Origin: Alcaligenaceae bacterium
Lineage (GTDB): Bacteria; Pseudomonadota; Gammaproteobacteria; Burkholderiales; Burkholderiaceae_B
Direction: 5' to 3'
Assembly: GCA_947380655.1 (NCBI GenBank)
Contig: CANCRX010000033.1
Location: 1-33,534, forward strand
DNA length: 33,534 nt
The notes beneath the pieces were generated by a model. That model saw only the letters and a list, made by a program, of their open reading frames with translations, made no database searches and had not been told where the DNA came from. Position numbers and translations under genes: made by a program. Below, in pieces: positions 15,069 to 23,289 of the stretch (its first letter is position 1; each line of letters starts with the position of its first letter).

Positions 15069-15074
15069 GAGTAT

Positions 15075-15572
15075 ATGGCTGATATCTTTTCTCTTTCGCA
15101 ACAAGCACTTGCCTCGATTGATGTCGAACTCGTCGATATCGAGTGGGCGGCACTTGGTTTGCTGCGCGTCACAATCGACCGCCCTGAAGGCGTGCGTATC
15201 GAAGACTGTGAGGCCGTGTCTCGGCAGTTATCACGTGTGTTCGAAGTTGAGAATATAGATTACAGACGTCTTGAGGTCGGTTCGCCTGGCATTGATCGTC
15301 CACTTAAAAAGCTTGCTGATTTTCAGCGCTTTGTTGGTGAGAATGTTGAGGTCAAGCTGCGCGAGGCAGTCAATGGACGTAAAGTTTTTTCGGGTGTGTT
15401 GGCGGGAATAGCGCCAGCAGGCAGCACAGCGGATGCCGATACGCAGTTTGAGCGTTTCGGTATCGAGTTTGAGGCAAAAAAGGGCGAGACTCAGCAAATC
15501 ACTTTCACATTCCCGGATGTTGAACGTGCCAAGCTGGATCCTGTTCTGGATTTCAAGGGCAAAAAGCGATGA
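15075..15572 (+). CDS. rimP: Ribosome maturation factor RimP
   Basis: RimP helps assemble the 30S subunit. The protein has 165 aa, close to the family norm of about 150. The N-terminal domain shows VELVDIEWAALGLLRVTIDRPEGV and DCEAVSRQLSRVFEVE, with YRRLEVGSPGIDRPL as the RimP signature; the C-terminal domain is SH3-like. The ATG at 15075 has only a GAG a few bases upstream because the leader terminator runs up to the ribosome-binding site. The stop overlaps the nusA ATG by 4 nt (ATGA). The order rimP-nusA-infB is conserved across proteobacteria. Confidence 0.96.
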   Translation: MADIFSLSQQALASIDVELVDIEWAALGLLRVTIDRPEGVRIEDCEAVSRQLSRVFEVENIDYRRLEVGSPGIDRPLKKLADFQRFVGENVEVKLREAVNGRKVFSGVLAGIAPAGSTADADTQFERFGIEFEAKKGETQQITFTFPDVERAKLDPVLDFKGKKR

Positions 15573-17047
15573 GTCGCGAAATTCTTCTTTTGGTAGACGC
15601 TTTAGCGCGTGAAAAAAACGTCACACGTGATGTCGTGTTTGATGCTCTCGAAGGTGCTTTGGCATCGGCGATGAAAAAACGCTTCAAGGAAGACGCGGAT
15701 ATACGTGTCTCGGTCAATCGCACGACAGGCGAACACGATGGCTTTCGCCGTTGGCTGGTTGTCCCTGATGATGCGGGTCTGCAAGAACCTGATCAGCAGG
15801 AAATGCTCTCGGATGCCCAGGAAATTGTTTCTGATATTGAGGTCGGCGAGTACATTGAGGAGGCCCTTGAGCCACTCGAATTTGGTCGCATTGGCGCGCA
15901 GGCTGCCAAGCAGGCGATTCTGCAGCGTATCCGCGATGCTGAGCGCGAGCAGGTGCTCAACGATTTTCTGGATCGTGGCGAAAGCATTATTTCCGGCTCC
16001 ATCAAGCGCATGGACAAGGGTGATGTAATCATCGAAACAGGCAAAATTGAAGCACGTTTGCCACGCAGTGAAATGATCCCTAAAGAAAATCTGCGCGTGG
16101 GCGATCGTGTCCGTGCCTGGGTGCTTAAGGTTGATCGTACCGCGCGTGGTCAGCAAGTTATTTTGTCCCGAACCGCACCTGAATTTATTCAGCAGCTGTT
16201 TGAAAACGAAGTACCTGAAATTGAACAGGGTTTGCTTGAGATTAAGGGTGCTGCCCGTGATCCTGGTGTACGTGCAAAGATCGCTGTGGTTGCCTATGAC
16301 AAACGGATTGATCCGATTGGTACCTGTGTCGGTATGCGCGGTTCGCGTGTGACAGCTGTGCGTAACGAGCTCGGCGGTGAGCAGGTAGACATCGTGTTGT
16401 GGTCAGAGGATCCCGCTCAGTTTGTGATCGGCGCGTTAGCACCGGCAAACGTTGAGTCGATTGTTGTGGACGAAGACCGCCACGCAATGGACGTCGTGGT
16501 GGATGAAGAAAATCTACCCAAAGCGATTGGTTCAAAAGGTCAGAACGTTCGTCTTGCATCTGAGCTGACGGGTTGGCAAATTAACATCATGACGCCTGAA
16601 GAAAGTCAGAATCGTCAGGAGCTTGAGCGTTCAGCCCTGCGTACGACCTTCATGAGTCGTCTGGATGTTGATGAAGAAGTTGCGGATATTCTGATTGATG
16701 AGGGCTTTACTGGCCTCGAAGAAATTGCTTACGTACCGATGCAGGAATTGCTTGAAATCGAGGCGTTTGACGAAGATACGATCAATGAGCTGCGCACGAG
16801 AGCACGAAATGCCTTGCTGACCGAAGCAATTGCTCAGGAAGAGCGCGTTGAAACAGCGCTGGATCTGAATACGCTCGAAGGTATGACGCCAGAATTGTTA
16901 GCCAAGCTTGCCGAAAACCAGATTCAGACACGTGATGATCTGGCGGAACTTGCAACGGATGAGCTTTCTGAAATGGTTGGTATTGATGAAGCCGCAGCGG
17001 GTCAGATGATTCTGGCTGCGCGCGCCCATTGGTTTGAAGATCAATAA
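15569..17047 (+). CDS. nusA: Transcription termination/antitermination protein NusA
   Basis: RNA polymerase-binding elongation factor of 492 aa (E. coli 495). Domains in order: the N-terminal polymerase-binding domain (1-130), S1 (about 135-200, SGSIKRMDKGDVIIETG), KH1 with GTCVGMRGSRV (251-261), KH2 with AIGSKGQNVRLASELTG (319-335), and two C-terminal acidic helix-hairpin-helix repeats (about 360-490), as in gamma- and betaproteobacteria. Coupled to rimP by an ATGA overlap and 59 nt upstream of infB. NusA is known to strengthen intrinsic terminators and to repress its own operon in E. coli, which is relevant to the terminator in the rimP leader. Confidence 0.97.
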   Translation: MSREILLLVDALAREKNVTRDVVFDALEGALASAMKKRFKEDADIRVSVNRTTGEHDGFRRWLVVPDDAGLQEPDQQEMLSDAQEIVSDIEVGEYIEEALEPLEFGRIGAQAAKQAILQRIRDAEREQVLNDFLDRGESIISGSIKRMDKGDVIIETGKIEARLPRSEMIPKENLRVGDRVRAWVLKVDRTARGQQVILSRTAPEFIQQLFENEVPEIEQGLLEIKGAARDPGVRAKIAVVAYDKRIDPIGTCVGMRGSRVTAVRNELGGEQVDIVLWSEDPAQFVIGALAPANVESIVVDEDRHAMDVVVDEENLPKAIGSKGQNVRLASELTGWQINIMTPEESQNRQELERSALRTTFMSRLDVDEEVADILIDEGFTGLEEIAYVPMQELLEIEAFDEDTINELRTRARNALLTEAIAQEERVETALDLNTLEGMTPELLAKLAENQIQTRDDLAELATDELSEMVGIDEAAAGQMILAARAHWFEDQ

Positions 17048-17106
17048 TCCTTTGATGATTGATCTGCTTGAAGTTGTAACGCTGTAAAAAGGTAAGAGAG
17101 AGCCTA

Positions 17107-20094
17107 ATGTCGAGTAATACAGTCGCCCAGTTCGCCATCGAGCTGAAAATGCCTGCTAATGTGCTTCTGGATCAGTTGCGCTCAGCCGGTGTCGAGCTTA
17201 ATTCGGTGGAAGACAATGTCACGGACAGCGATAAAGCCAGGCTGCTTGAGTCTTTGCGCCGTTCACATGGCGCGACAGAGGGTAAGAAAATTACTCTCAC
17301 TCGCCGCCAGACTTCTGAAATCCGTCAAGCGGATGGCACAGGAAAATCACGAACCATCCAGGTTGAAGTCCGTAAAAAGCGTGTGTTTGTTAAACGCGAT
17401 ACACCTGATGCGGTGGATGGATCAACACCTGACTCCGTTGCTCCGTCTGCGCCGGATCAGCATGATACAAACGTCTCGATCGAGCAGGCGGATGCTAAGC
17501 CTACCGTGCTTGAGGCGACAGCTGTCGAGCAAACTGCTCCGGTTATTGAAACCGCTGCACTCGAAACAAATGCACCAGAGGTTGTTGCAGAAGAACCCGT
17601 TGCCCCAGTTGCTGCGCCTGTTACCCACACAGAGCCAGAAGCCGTGGTTGAGGTTGCAGCTAGGGTAAATGTTGAGCCAAGCGCTGACGCAAGCGTTGAG
17701 TCCCAGCCTGCTGATCTAGAGCCCTCTGCTGAGCCCGCGCCTGAGGTTGTCGTCCCTGCAGCCGAGGCTGAAGTTGCGCCGGCAGTCGAGCCGGTGGCTG
17801 AAAATGCGGTTGATACGCACTCTGTAGAGCCAGTTGCTGTTGAAGCCGTCGCTGCCGTTACTGCGGTTGCTGAGCCCGCTAAATGGACCAAACCATTGCG
17901 TGGTCGTGCTGCACCGCCTGTTGCTGCTGCACCGGTAGATGGTGCGGTCCGTGACGAAGCGCGTCGTGCATCCGAGGCTGAAGCTGCAGCACTGCGTGAT
18001 ATGCTGAATCGTCCGCGTAAAGTCATCAAAGCACCTGAACCCGAAGCAGCCGCTTTGTCAGGCACCTTGCACAAGCCGAGCGCTGGTGGCAAAGGCGCCA
18101 AGAAAGAAGGCGCGACGGATGCTGCAGGTAAGAAAGTCATTAAGTCCGGAGAAGTTTCTTCGACATGGTCCGATGATGCTTCACGTAAAAAGCCTGCTGA
18201 AAAGCGCGATGCGCCAGCTGCGCCAGGCCGTGACGGCTGGCGTGCCGGTGGTAAAGGCAAGGCAGGTGGTAAGAAAGGTGCACGTGGTGCGAATGCTGCG
18301 CAGACGCAGGAGCGTCGCGAGCCCGCACCGGTTGAATTTATCGCCCGCGAAATCCATGTGCCTGAAACCATTAGCGTGGCTGATCTCGCACACAAGATGT
18401 CGGTCAAAGCCGGAGAGGTCATCAAGCATCTGATGAAGTTAGGTCAGATGGTGACGATCAACCAGGTTCTGGATCAGGAAACGGCCATGATTGTGGTCGA
18501 AGAACTCGGTCACAAAGCGATTGCAGCCAAACTGGACGATCCCGAAGCATTCCTCGACGAAGAAGCACCCCATGAGGATGTTCAATTGTTACCTCGTGCA
18601 CCAGTTGTCACGGTGATGGGTCACGTTGACCACGGTAAAACGTCCTTGCTTGACTACATCCGTCGTGCAAAGGTCGCCTCTGGCGAAGCAGGTGGCATTA
18701 CCCAGCACATTGGTGCTTATCACGTTGAAACAGAACGTGGCATGGTGACTTTCCTCGATACCCCAGGACACGAAGCGTTTACCGCCATGCGTGCCCGCGG
18801 TGCGAAAGCAACCGATCTGGTGATTTTGGTTGTTGCGGCCGACGATGGCGTGATGCCTCAGACCCGTGAAGCGATCCACCATGCGAAAGCTGCTGGTGTG
18901 CCACTGGTTGTTGCCGTCAACAAGATTGATAAGCCAGGTGCAAACCCAGAGCGCGTCAAGCAGGAATTGGTTGTCGAAGAAGTTGTCCCTGAAGAATACG
19001 GTGGCGATGTTCCTTTCGTGCAAGTCAGCGCCAAAACAGGCGAGGGCATTGATGCCTTGCTTGAAAACGTCTTGCTCCAAGCTGAAGTGCTTGAGTTGAA
19101 AGCAGCCGTAGATGCGCCTGCAAAAGGTATTGTTATTGAAGCGCGTCTGGATAAAGGACGTGGTCCGGTAGCGACGATCCTCGTTCAAAGCGGTACGCTG
19201 CATCGTGGCGATGTGGTGCTGGCCGGAGCAAGCTATGGTCGCGTACGCGCCATGCTTGATGAGAACGGTAAGCCTATTCAGTCCGCAGGTCCTTCCATCC
19301 CGGTAGAAATTCAGGGTCTGACAGAAGTTCCTGCAGCGGGTGATGAAATGATGTCGCTGGCCGATGAGCGTCGTGCACGTGAAATCGCTTTGTTCCGTCA
19401 AGGAAAATTCCGTGATGTGAAACTGGCTCGTCAGCAGGCAGCCAAACTCGAGTCTATGTTTGAAAATGTGACTGAAGGCTCACAAACCTTGTCACTGATT
19501 GTCAAGACAGACGTGCAGGGTTCACAGGAAGCACTGGTTACGTCGCTGGTCAAACTGTCTACAGATGAAGTGCGTGTGCAGGTTGTGCACGCCGCGGTTG
19601 GCGGTATTTCTGAGAGTGATGTGAACCTCGCGATTGCGTCGGGTGCGGTCATTATTGGCTTTAACGTCCGTGCAGATGCGAGTTCCAAGAAACTCGCTGA
19701 GTCCAACGGCGTTGATATCCGCTACTACAACATCATTTATGACGCAGTCGACGAAGTCAAACTCGCGATGTCAGGCATGTTGGCACCCGAGAAGCGCGAA
19801 GAAGTTATCGGAATGGTTGAAATCCGTGAGGTCTATACGATTTCCCGTATCGGTACTGTCGCAGGCTGTATGGTCACCGAAGGCCTGGTCCGTCGTGATT
19901 CACAAGTCAGACTATTGCGTGGCAACGTGGTCCATTGGACGGGTTACCTCGAGTCATTGCGCCGTTTCAAAGACGATGCCAAAGAAGTGAAGTCAGGTTT
20001 TGATTGCGGTATTACGTTGCGCAACAATAATGACTTGCAAGTTGGCGATCAGCTTGAAATCTTTGAAATCAAAGAAGTGGCGCGCTCACTCTAA
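17107..20094 (+). CDS. infB: Translation initiation factor IF-2
   Basis: GTPase that brings fMet-tRNA to the 30S subunit; 995 aa, in the long-form range. An IF2 N-terminal domain occupies about 1-50 and a basic IF2-associated segment about 55-95 (KKITLTRRQTSEIR). A long Ala/Val/Glu/Pro-rich disordered linker runs from about 100 to 400. A second IF2_N domain lies at about 411-465. The G domain has GHVDHGKT (505-512), the switch II DTPGHE and the G4 motif NKID; domains II to IV complete the protein. The ATG at 17107 is preceded by a purine-rich GAGAG. Internal starts giving shorter isoforms, as in E. coli, cannot be ruled in or out by eye. Confidence 0.97.
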   Translation: MSSNTVAQFAIELKMPANVLLDQLRSAGVELNSVEDNVTDSDKARLLESLRRSHGATEGKKITLTRRQTSEIRQADGTGKSRTIQVEVRKKRVFVKRDTPDAVDGSTPDSVAPSAPDQHDTNVSIEQADAKPTVLEATAVEQTAPVIETAALETNAPEVVAEEPVAPVAAPVTHTEPEAVVEVAARVNVEPSADASVESQPADLEPSAEPAPEVVVPAAEAEVAPAVEPVAENAVDTHSVEPVAVEAVAAVTAVAEPAKWTKPLRGRAAPPVAAAPVDGAVRDEARRASEAEAAALRDMLNRPRKVIKAPEPEAAALSGTLHKPSAGGKGAKKEGATDAAGKKVIKSGEVSSTWSDDASRKKPAEKRDAPAAPGRDGWRAGGKGKAGGKKGARGANAAQTQERREPAPVEFIAREIHVPETISVADLAHKMSVKAGEVIKHLMKLGQMVTINQVLDQETAMIVVEELGHKAIAAKLDDPEAFLDEEAPHEDVQLLPRAPVVTVMGHVDHGKTSLLDYIRRAKVASGEAGGITQHIGAYHVETERGMVTFLDTPGHEAFTAMRARGAKATDLVILVVAADDGVMPQTREAIHHAKAAGVPLVVAVNKIDKPGANPERVKQELVVEEVVPEEYGGDVPFVQVSAKTGEGIDALLENVLLQAEVLELKAAVDAPAKGIVIEARLDKGRGPVATILVQSGTLHRGDVVLAGASYGRVRAMLDENGKPIQSAGPSIPVEIQGLTEVPAAGDEMMSLADERRAREIALFRQGKFRDVKLARQQAAKLESMFENVTEGSQTLSLIVKTDVQGSQEALVTSLVKLSTDEVRVQVVHAAVGGISESDVNLAIASGAVIIGFNVRADASSKKLAESNGVDIRYYNIIYDAVDEVKLAMSGMLAPEKREEVIGMVEIREVYTISRIGTVAGCMVTEGLVRRDSQVRLLRGNVVHWTGYLESLRRFKDDAKEVKSGFDCGITLRNNNDLQVGDQLEIFEIKEVARSL

Positions 20095-20102
20095 ATGATC
20101 AG

Positions 20103-20504
20103 ATGAGTCGACATAAGCAAAAAACAGCGCCAGGCCGTAATTTACGCTTGGCTGACCAGATCCTGAAGGATCTGGCCATCATTATTCAGCGCGAGATTGA
20201 TATGAGTCGCGCGGGCTTGATCACGTTGTCAGGAATTGAACTGACTGCTGACTACGCCCACGCTAAAGTCTACTTTACAGTCTTGGGTGCAGAAGTCCAG
20301 CAAGCACAGAGTCTTCTCAATGAGAAGGCTGGCTGGTTCCATTCCTTGTTATTTAAGCTGTTGCACATTCATACCGTGCCGACCTTGCATTTTTTCCATG
20401 ATCCCCAGCTCAAGCATGGTATCGCCATGTCGGCGTTGATTGATCAAGCAAACTTGCCCGGTCAGTATGCCGGCGTCCCTGACGAGCCTTTAGACAAGCC
20501 TTAA
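20103..20504 (+). CDS. rbfA: Ribosome-binding factor A
   Basis: 30S maturation factor with a KH-like fold, 133 aa, normal length. The family pattern is visible: RNLRLADQILKDLAIIIQRE near the N-terminus, LSGIELTADYAHAKVYFTV in the core and LHIHTVPTLHFFHDPQLKHG near the end. It starts 8 nt after the infB stop and has no clear Shine-Dalgarno sequence of its own, which suggests coupling to infB translation. Confidence 0.96.
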   Translation: MSRHKQKTAPGRNLRLADQILKDLAIIIQREIDMSRAGLITLSGIELTADYAHAKVYFTVLGAEVQQAQSLLNEKAGWFHSLLFKLLHIHTVPTLHFFHDPQLKHGIAMSALIDQANLPGQYAGVPDEPLDKP

Positions 20505-20535
20505 CGGCTATCGTCTTTTTATCTGGAATTTGACG

Positions 20536-21348
20536 ATGGCTAAGCAGCGACGCGGACGCGTGCTCGATGGAGTGTTGTTGCTCGATAAACCGGTTGGCTT
20601 ATCGAGTAATCATGCGCTGCAGCGTGCGAAACGTGCGATGGATGCTCAAAAGGCTGGTCATACGGGAACGCTCGATCCTTTTGCGACAGGCTTGCTGGTG
20701 TGTTGCATGGGGCGTGCTACCAAAATTTCCGGTGCCATGCTCAATGCCGATAAGGGATACCGTGCCACGATTGCTTTTGGACAGGAAACTGATTCAGGTG
20801 ATCTGACGGGAGTTGTGGTGAGTCAGGCGCCGGTTGGTTTTACTGGAGTCACGCAAGACCGACTCGAAGAAGTACTTGCCACCTTTTTAGGTACGCAGAT
20901 GCAGATTCCACCCATGGTTTCTGCCTTGAAACGTGATGGCAAACCGTTATATGAGTACGCCCGGCAAGGTATTGTTTTAGAGCGTGAGCCGCGTGAAATC
21001 ACAATTCGTCATATTGAGTTGTTAAGCTTCACTCCGATGCATGCTGAGATTCAAGTTCACTGCACAAAAGGCACCTATATCCGCACGCTGGCGCAGGATA
21101 TTGGTCGAGTGCTTGGATGTTTTGGTCATTTGTCAGCATTGCGTCGTACCCAGGTCGGACCGTTCATGCTTGAGCATGCGGTTGAACTGGAAGCCTTGCA
21201 GTCGATGGAGTCTCCCGAGACGAAACTGATTGCGATGCAAGATTTACCTGAGGGCCTGGTGCCTCCAGCCAAGAACGCTGTACCGACAGGCTCACCGCCT
21301 GTTTCCAATAACGATTTATCCGCAGACGCCCCGTCTGCACCGACTTAA
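20536..21348 (+). CDS. truB: tRNA pseudouridine(55) synthase TruB
   Basis: Makes pseudouridine 55 in tRNA. The protein has 270 aa from the ATG at 20536; a TTG two codons upstream is in frame, but TGGAA about 9 nt before the ATG supports the ATG. The catalytic motif AGHTGTLDPFATGLL includes Asp47. KGTYIRTLAQDIG and GHLSALRRTQVGPF follow. The final 30 residues are Pro/Ala/Ser-rich and lie outside the core. It sits 31 nt after rbfA and 13 nt before typA in the same operon. Confidence 0.96.
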   Translation: MAKQRRGRVLDGVLLLDKPVGLSSNHALQRAKRAMDAQKAGHTGTLDPFATGLLVCCMGRATKISGAMLNADKGYRATIAFGQETDSGDLTGVVVSQAPVGFTGVTQDRLEEVLATFLGTQMQIPPMVSALKRDGKPLYEYARQGIVLEREPREITIRHIELLSFTPMHAEIQVHCTKGTYIRTLAQDIGRVLGCFGHLSALRRTQVGPFMLEHAVELEALQSMESPETKLIAMQDLPEGLVPPAKNAVPTGSPPVSNNDLSADAPSAPT

Positions 21349-21361
21349 TTAAAGGACTCGT

Positions 21362-23182
21362 ATGTCACGCGCATTGCGTAACGTTGCCATCATCGCCCAC
21401 GTTGACCACGGTAAAACTACTCTGGTTGATCAACTCCTGCGTCAATCGGGCACCTTCCGCTCGAATGAGAAAATGACCGAACGCGTCATGGACTCCAACG
21501 ACCTTGAAAAAGAGCGTGGCATCACGATTCTTTCGAAAAACTGTGCCGTTGAATATGACGGTACACACATCAACATCGTTGATACCCCCGGTCACGCCGA
21601 CTTTGGCGGCGAAGTCGAGCGCGTGCTGTCGATGGTGGATGGTGTGTTGCTTCTGGTTGACGCGGTTGAAGGCCCCATGCCTCAGACACGTTTTGTGACC
21701 AAGAAAGCATTGGCACTTGGTTTGAAGCCAATTGTCGTGGTCAACAAAGTCGACCGTCCTGGTGCGCGGATCGATTACGTGATTAACGCGACTTTCGAAT
21801 TGTTCGACAAACTCGGTGCAACGGAAGAACAGCTCGATTTCCCAGTTATTTATGCTTCAGGTCTGAACGGCTTTGCCGGTTTGTCCCCTGACGTGCGCGA
21901 AGGCGATATGCGTCCCTTGTTTGACGCTATTTTGCAATACGTACCCATGCGTGATGATGATCCTAACGCACCGCTGCAATTCCAGATTTCCTCCATCGAC
22001 TACAACAGCTATGTTGGCAAGATCGGTATTGGACGTATTAGTGCTGGTAGCGTTAAGACTGGTATGGCGGTAGTCTGCCTGAATGGTCCTGATGGCGTGC
22101 CTTTCAATGGTCGTATCAATCAGGTTCTGAAATTCAAAGGTCTCGAGCGCGAGATCGTGGATAGCGCCATCGCCGGCGATATCGTGCTGATCAACGGTAT
22201 CGAAGATATCGCGATCGGTACCACGCTGTGCTCGCCTGAGAAAGTCGAAGGGCTGCCAATGCTCAAGATTGACGAGCCTACGCTGACAATGAACTTCATG
22301 GTCAATACCAGCCCACTGGCTGGCCGTGAGGGTAAATTTGTGACGAGCCGTCAATTACGTGAGCGCCTGCAGCGTGAGCTGAAGTCGAACATGGCGCTGC
22401 GCGTCAATGATACTGCCGACGACACCGTATTCGAAGTGTCTGGTCGCGGTGAATTGCACCTGACCATTCTGATTGAAACCATGCGTCGTGAAGGCTACGA
22501 GCTGGCTGTCTCGCGTCCTCGCGTCGTGTTCCACGAAGAAAATGGCGTTAAAACAGAGCCTTACGAACTTCTCACCATCGACCTGGAAGACAATACTCAG
22601 GGTGGCGTGATGGAAGAGCTCGGTCGTCGCAAAGCAGAATTGCTTGATATGGTCAGCGACGGTAAAGGTCGCACACGTCTTGAGTACCGTGTGCCTGCAC
22701 GTGGTCTGATTGGATTCCAGGGTGAATTCATGACGATGACGCGTGGTAATGGTCTGATGAGCCATACCTTCGATGCGTACGGTCCTGTGAAGGATGGTCT
22801 GCTGGGTGAGCGTCATAACGGCGTGCTGATCAGCCAGTACGATGGCGAAGCCGTTGCCTACTCGATCTGGAAACTGCAGGATCGTGGTCGCATGTTCGTG
22901 TCACACAATGACCCTGTGTACGAAGGCATGGTCATTGGTATTCACAGCCGTGACAACGATCTGGTTGTGAACCCTGTGCGCGGCAAACAGCTCACTAACG
23001 TGCGTTCTTCCGGTACGGATGAAGCCGTGCGCCTGGTGACGCCTATCGATTGCAACCTCGAATACGCCGTTGAATTCATTTCGGAAGACGAGTTGGTCGA
23101 AGTCACACCAAAGAGCATTCGTATCCGTAAGCGTTATTTGACAGAAAACGAGCGTAAGCGCATGTCGCGCGGTGATGCTTAA
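21362..23182 (+). CDS. typA: Ribosome-associated translational GTPase TypA/BipA
   Basis: Elongation-factor-like GTPase involved in ribosome assembly at low temperature and in stress; 606 aa (E. coli 607). Seen: the P-loop AHVDHGKTTLVDQLL (12-26), the switch I region with ERGITILSKN, the G3 motif DTPGHADFGGEVERVL, the G4 motif NKVDRPGARI, and the BipA-specific C-terminal end with RGKQLTNVRSSGTDEAVRL. The ATG at 21362 has AAAGGA 6 nt upstream. It is the last gene before a strong terminator. Confidence 0.97.
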   Translation: MSRALRNVAIIAHVDHGKTTLVDQLLRQSGTFRSNEKMTERVMDSNDLEKERGITILSKNCAVEYDGTHINIVDTPGHADFGGEVERVLSMVDGVLLLVDAVEGPMPQTRFVTKKALALGLKPIVVVNKVDRPGARIDYVINATFELFDKLGATEEQLDFPVIYASGLNGFAGLSPDVREGDMRPLFDAILQYVPMRDDDPNAPLQFQISSIDYNSYVGKIGIGRISAGSVKTGMAVVCLNGPDGVPFNGRINQVLKFKGLEREIVDSAIAGDIVLINGIEDIAIGTTLCSPEKVEGLPMLKIDEPTLTMNFMVNTSPLAGREGKFVTSRQLRERLQRELKSNMALRVNDTADDTVFEVSGRGELHLTILIETMRREGYELAVSRPRVVFHEENGVKTEPYELLTIDLEDNTQGGVMEELGRRKAELLDMVSDGKGRTRLEYRVPARGLIGFQGEFMTMTRGNGLMSHTFDAYGPVKDGLLGERHNGVLISQYDGEAVAYSIWKLQDRGRMFVSHNDPVYEGMVIGIHSRDNDLVVNPVRGKQLTNVRSSGTDEAVRLVTPIDCNLEYAVEFISEDELVEVTPKSIRIRKRYLTENERKRMSRGDA

Positions 23183-23197
23183 TTTTTGTCTCGAATC

Positions 23198-23220
23198 CAG
23201 CCCGGTTTAGTGCCGGGCTG
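23198..23220 (+). terminator. GC-rich hairpin after typA
   Basis: CAGCCCGG-TTTAGTG-CCGGGCTG forms eight perfect pairs 15 nt after the typA stop. No T-run follows, so it may act as an mRNA 3' end protector or pausing hairpin ahead of the stronger terminator at 23233-23274. Confidence 0.5.
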
Positions 23221-23232
23221 TGATGTGGATAA

Positions 23233-23274
23233 AAAAAATCGCACTACAGTAATTAAACTGTAGTGCGATTTTTT
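23233..23274. terminator. Bidirectional intrinsic terminator between typA and gabD
   Basis: An 18-bp perfect inverted repeat around the six-base loop AATTAA: A6-TCGCACTACAGT pairs with ACTGTAGTGCGA-T6. The A-run on one side and T-run on the other make it a terminator in both directions, for typA on plus and gabD on minus, 15 nt after the gabD stop. Confidence 0.92.
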
Positions 23275-23289
23275 CGTTGGGCTGGAGGA

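Noticed and set aside
14842..15258. 138-codon plus-strand frame covering the rluB end, the leader and the rimP start
   Set aside because: It runs across two terminators and two genes in other frames; the hydrophobic stretch comes from T-runs.
15602..16156. Minus-strand frame of 184 codons opposite nusA
   Set aside because: Fully inside the nusA coding sequence, with no motif or start signal.
17457..18425. Long minus-strand frame of 322 codons opposite infB
   Set aside because: Ala/Ser/Thr-rich mirror of the biased Ala/Glu/Val linker of IF-2; no recognisable domain and no ribosome-binding site.
18589..19401. Minus-strand frame of 270 codons opposite the infB G domain
   Set aside because: Shadow of the conserved GTPase coding sequence; composition (Cys, His, Phe, Thr rich) is typical of antisense translation.
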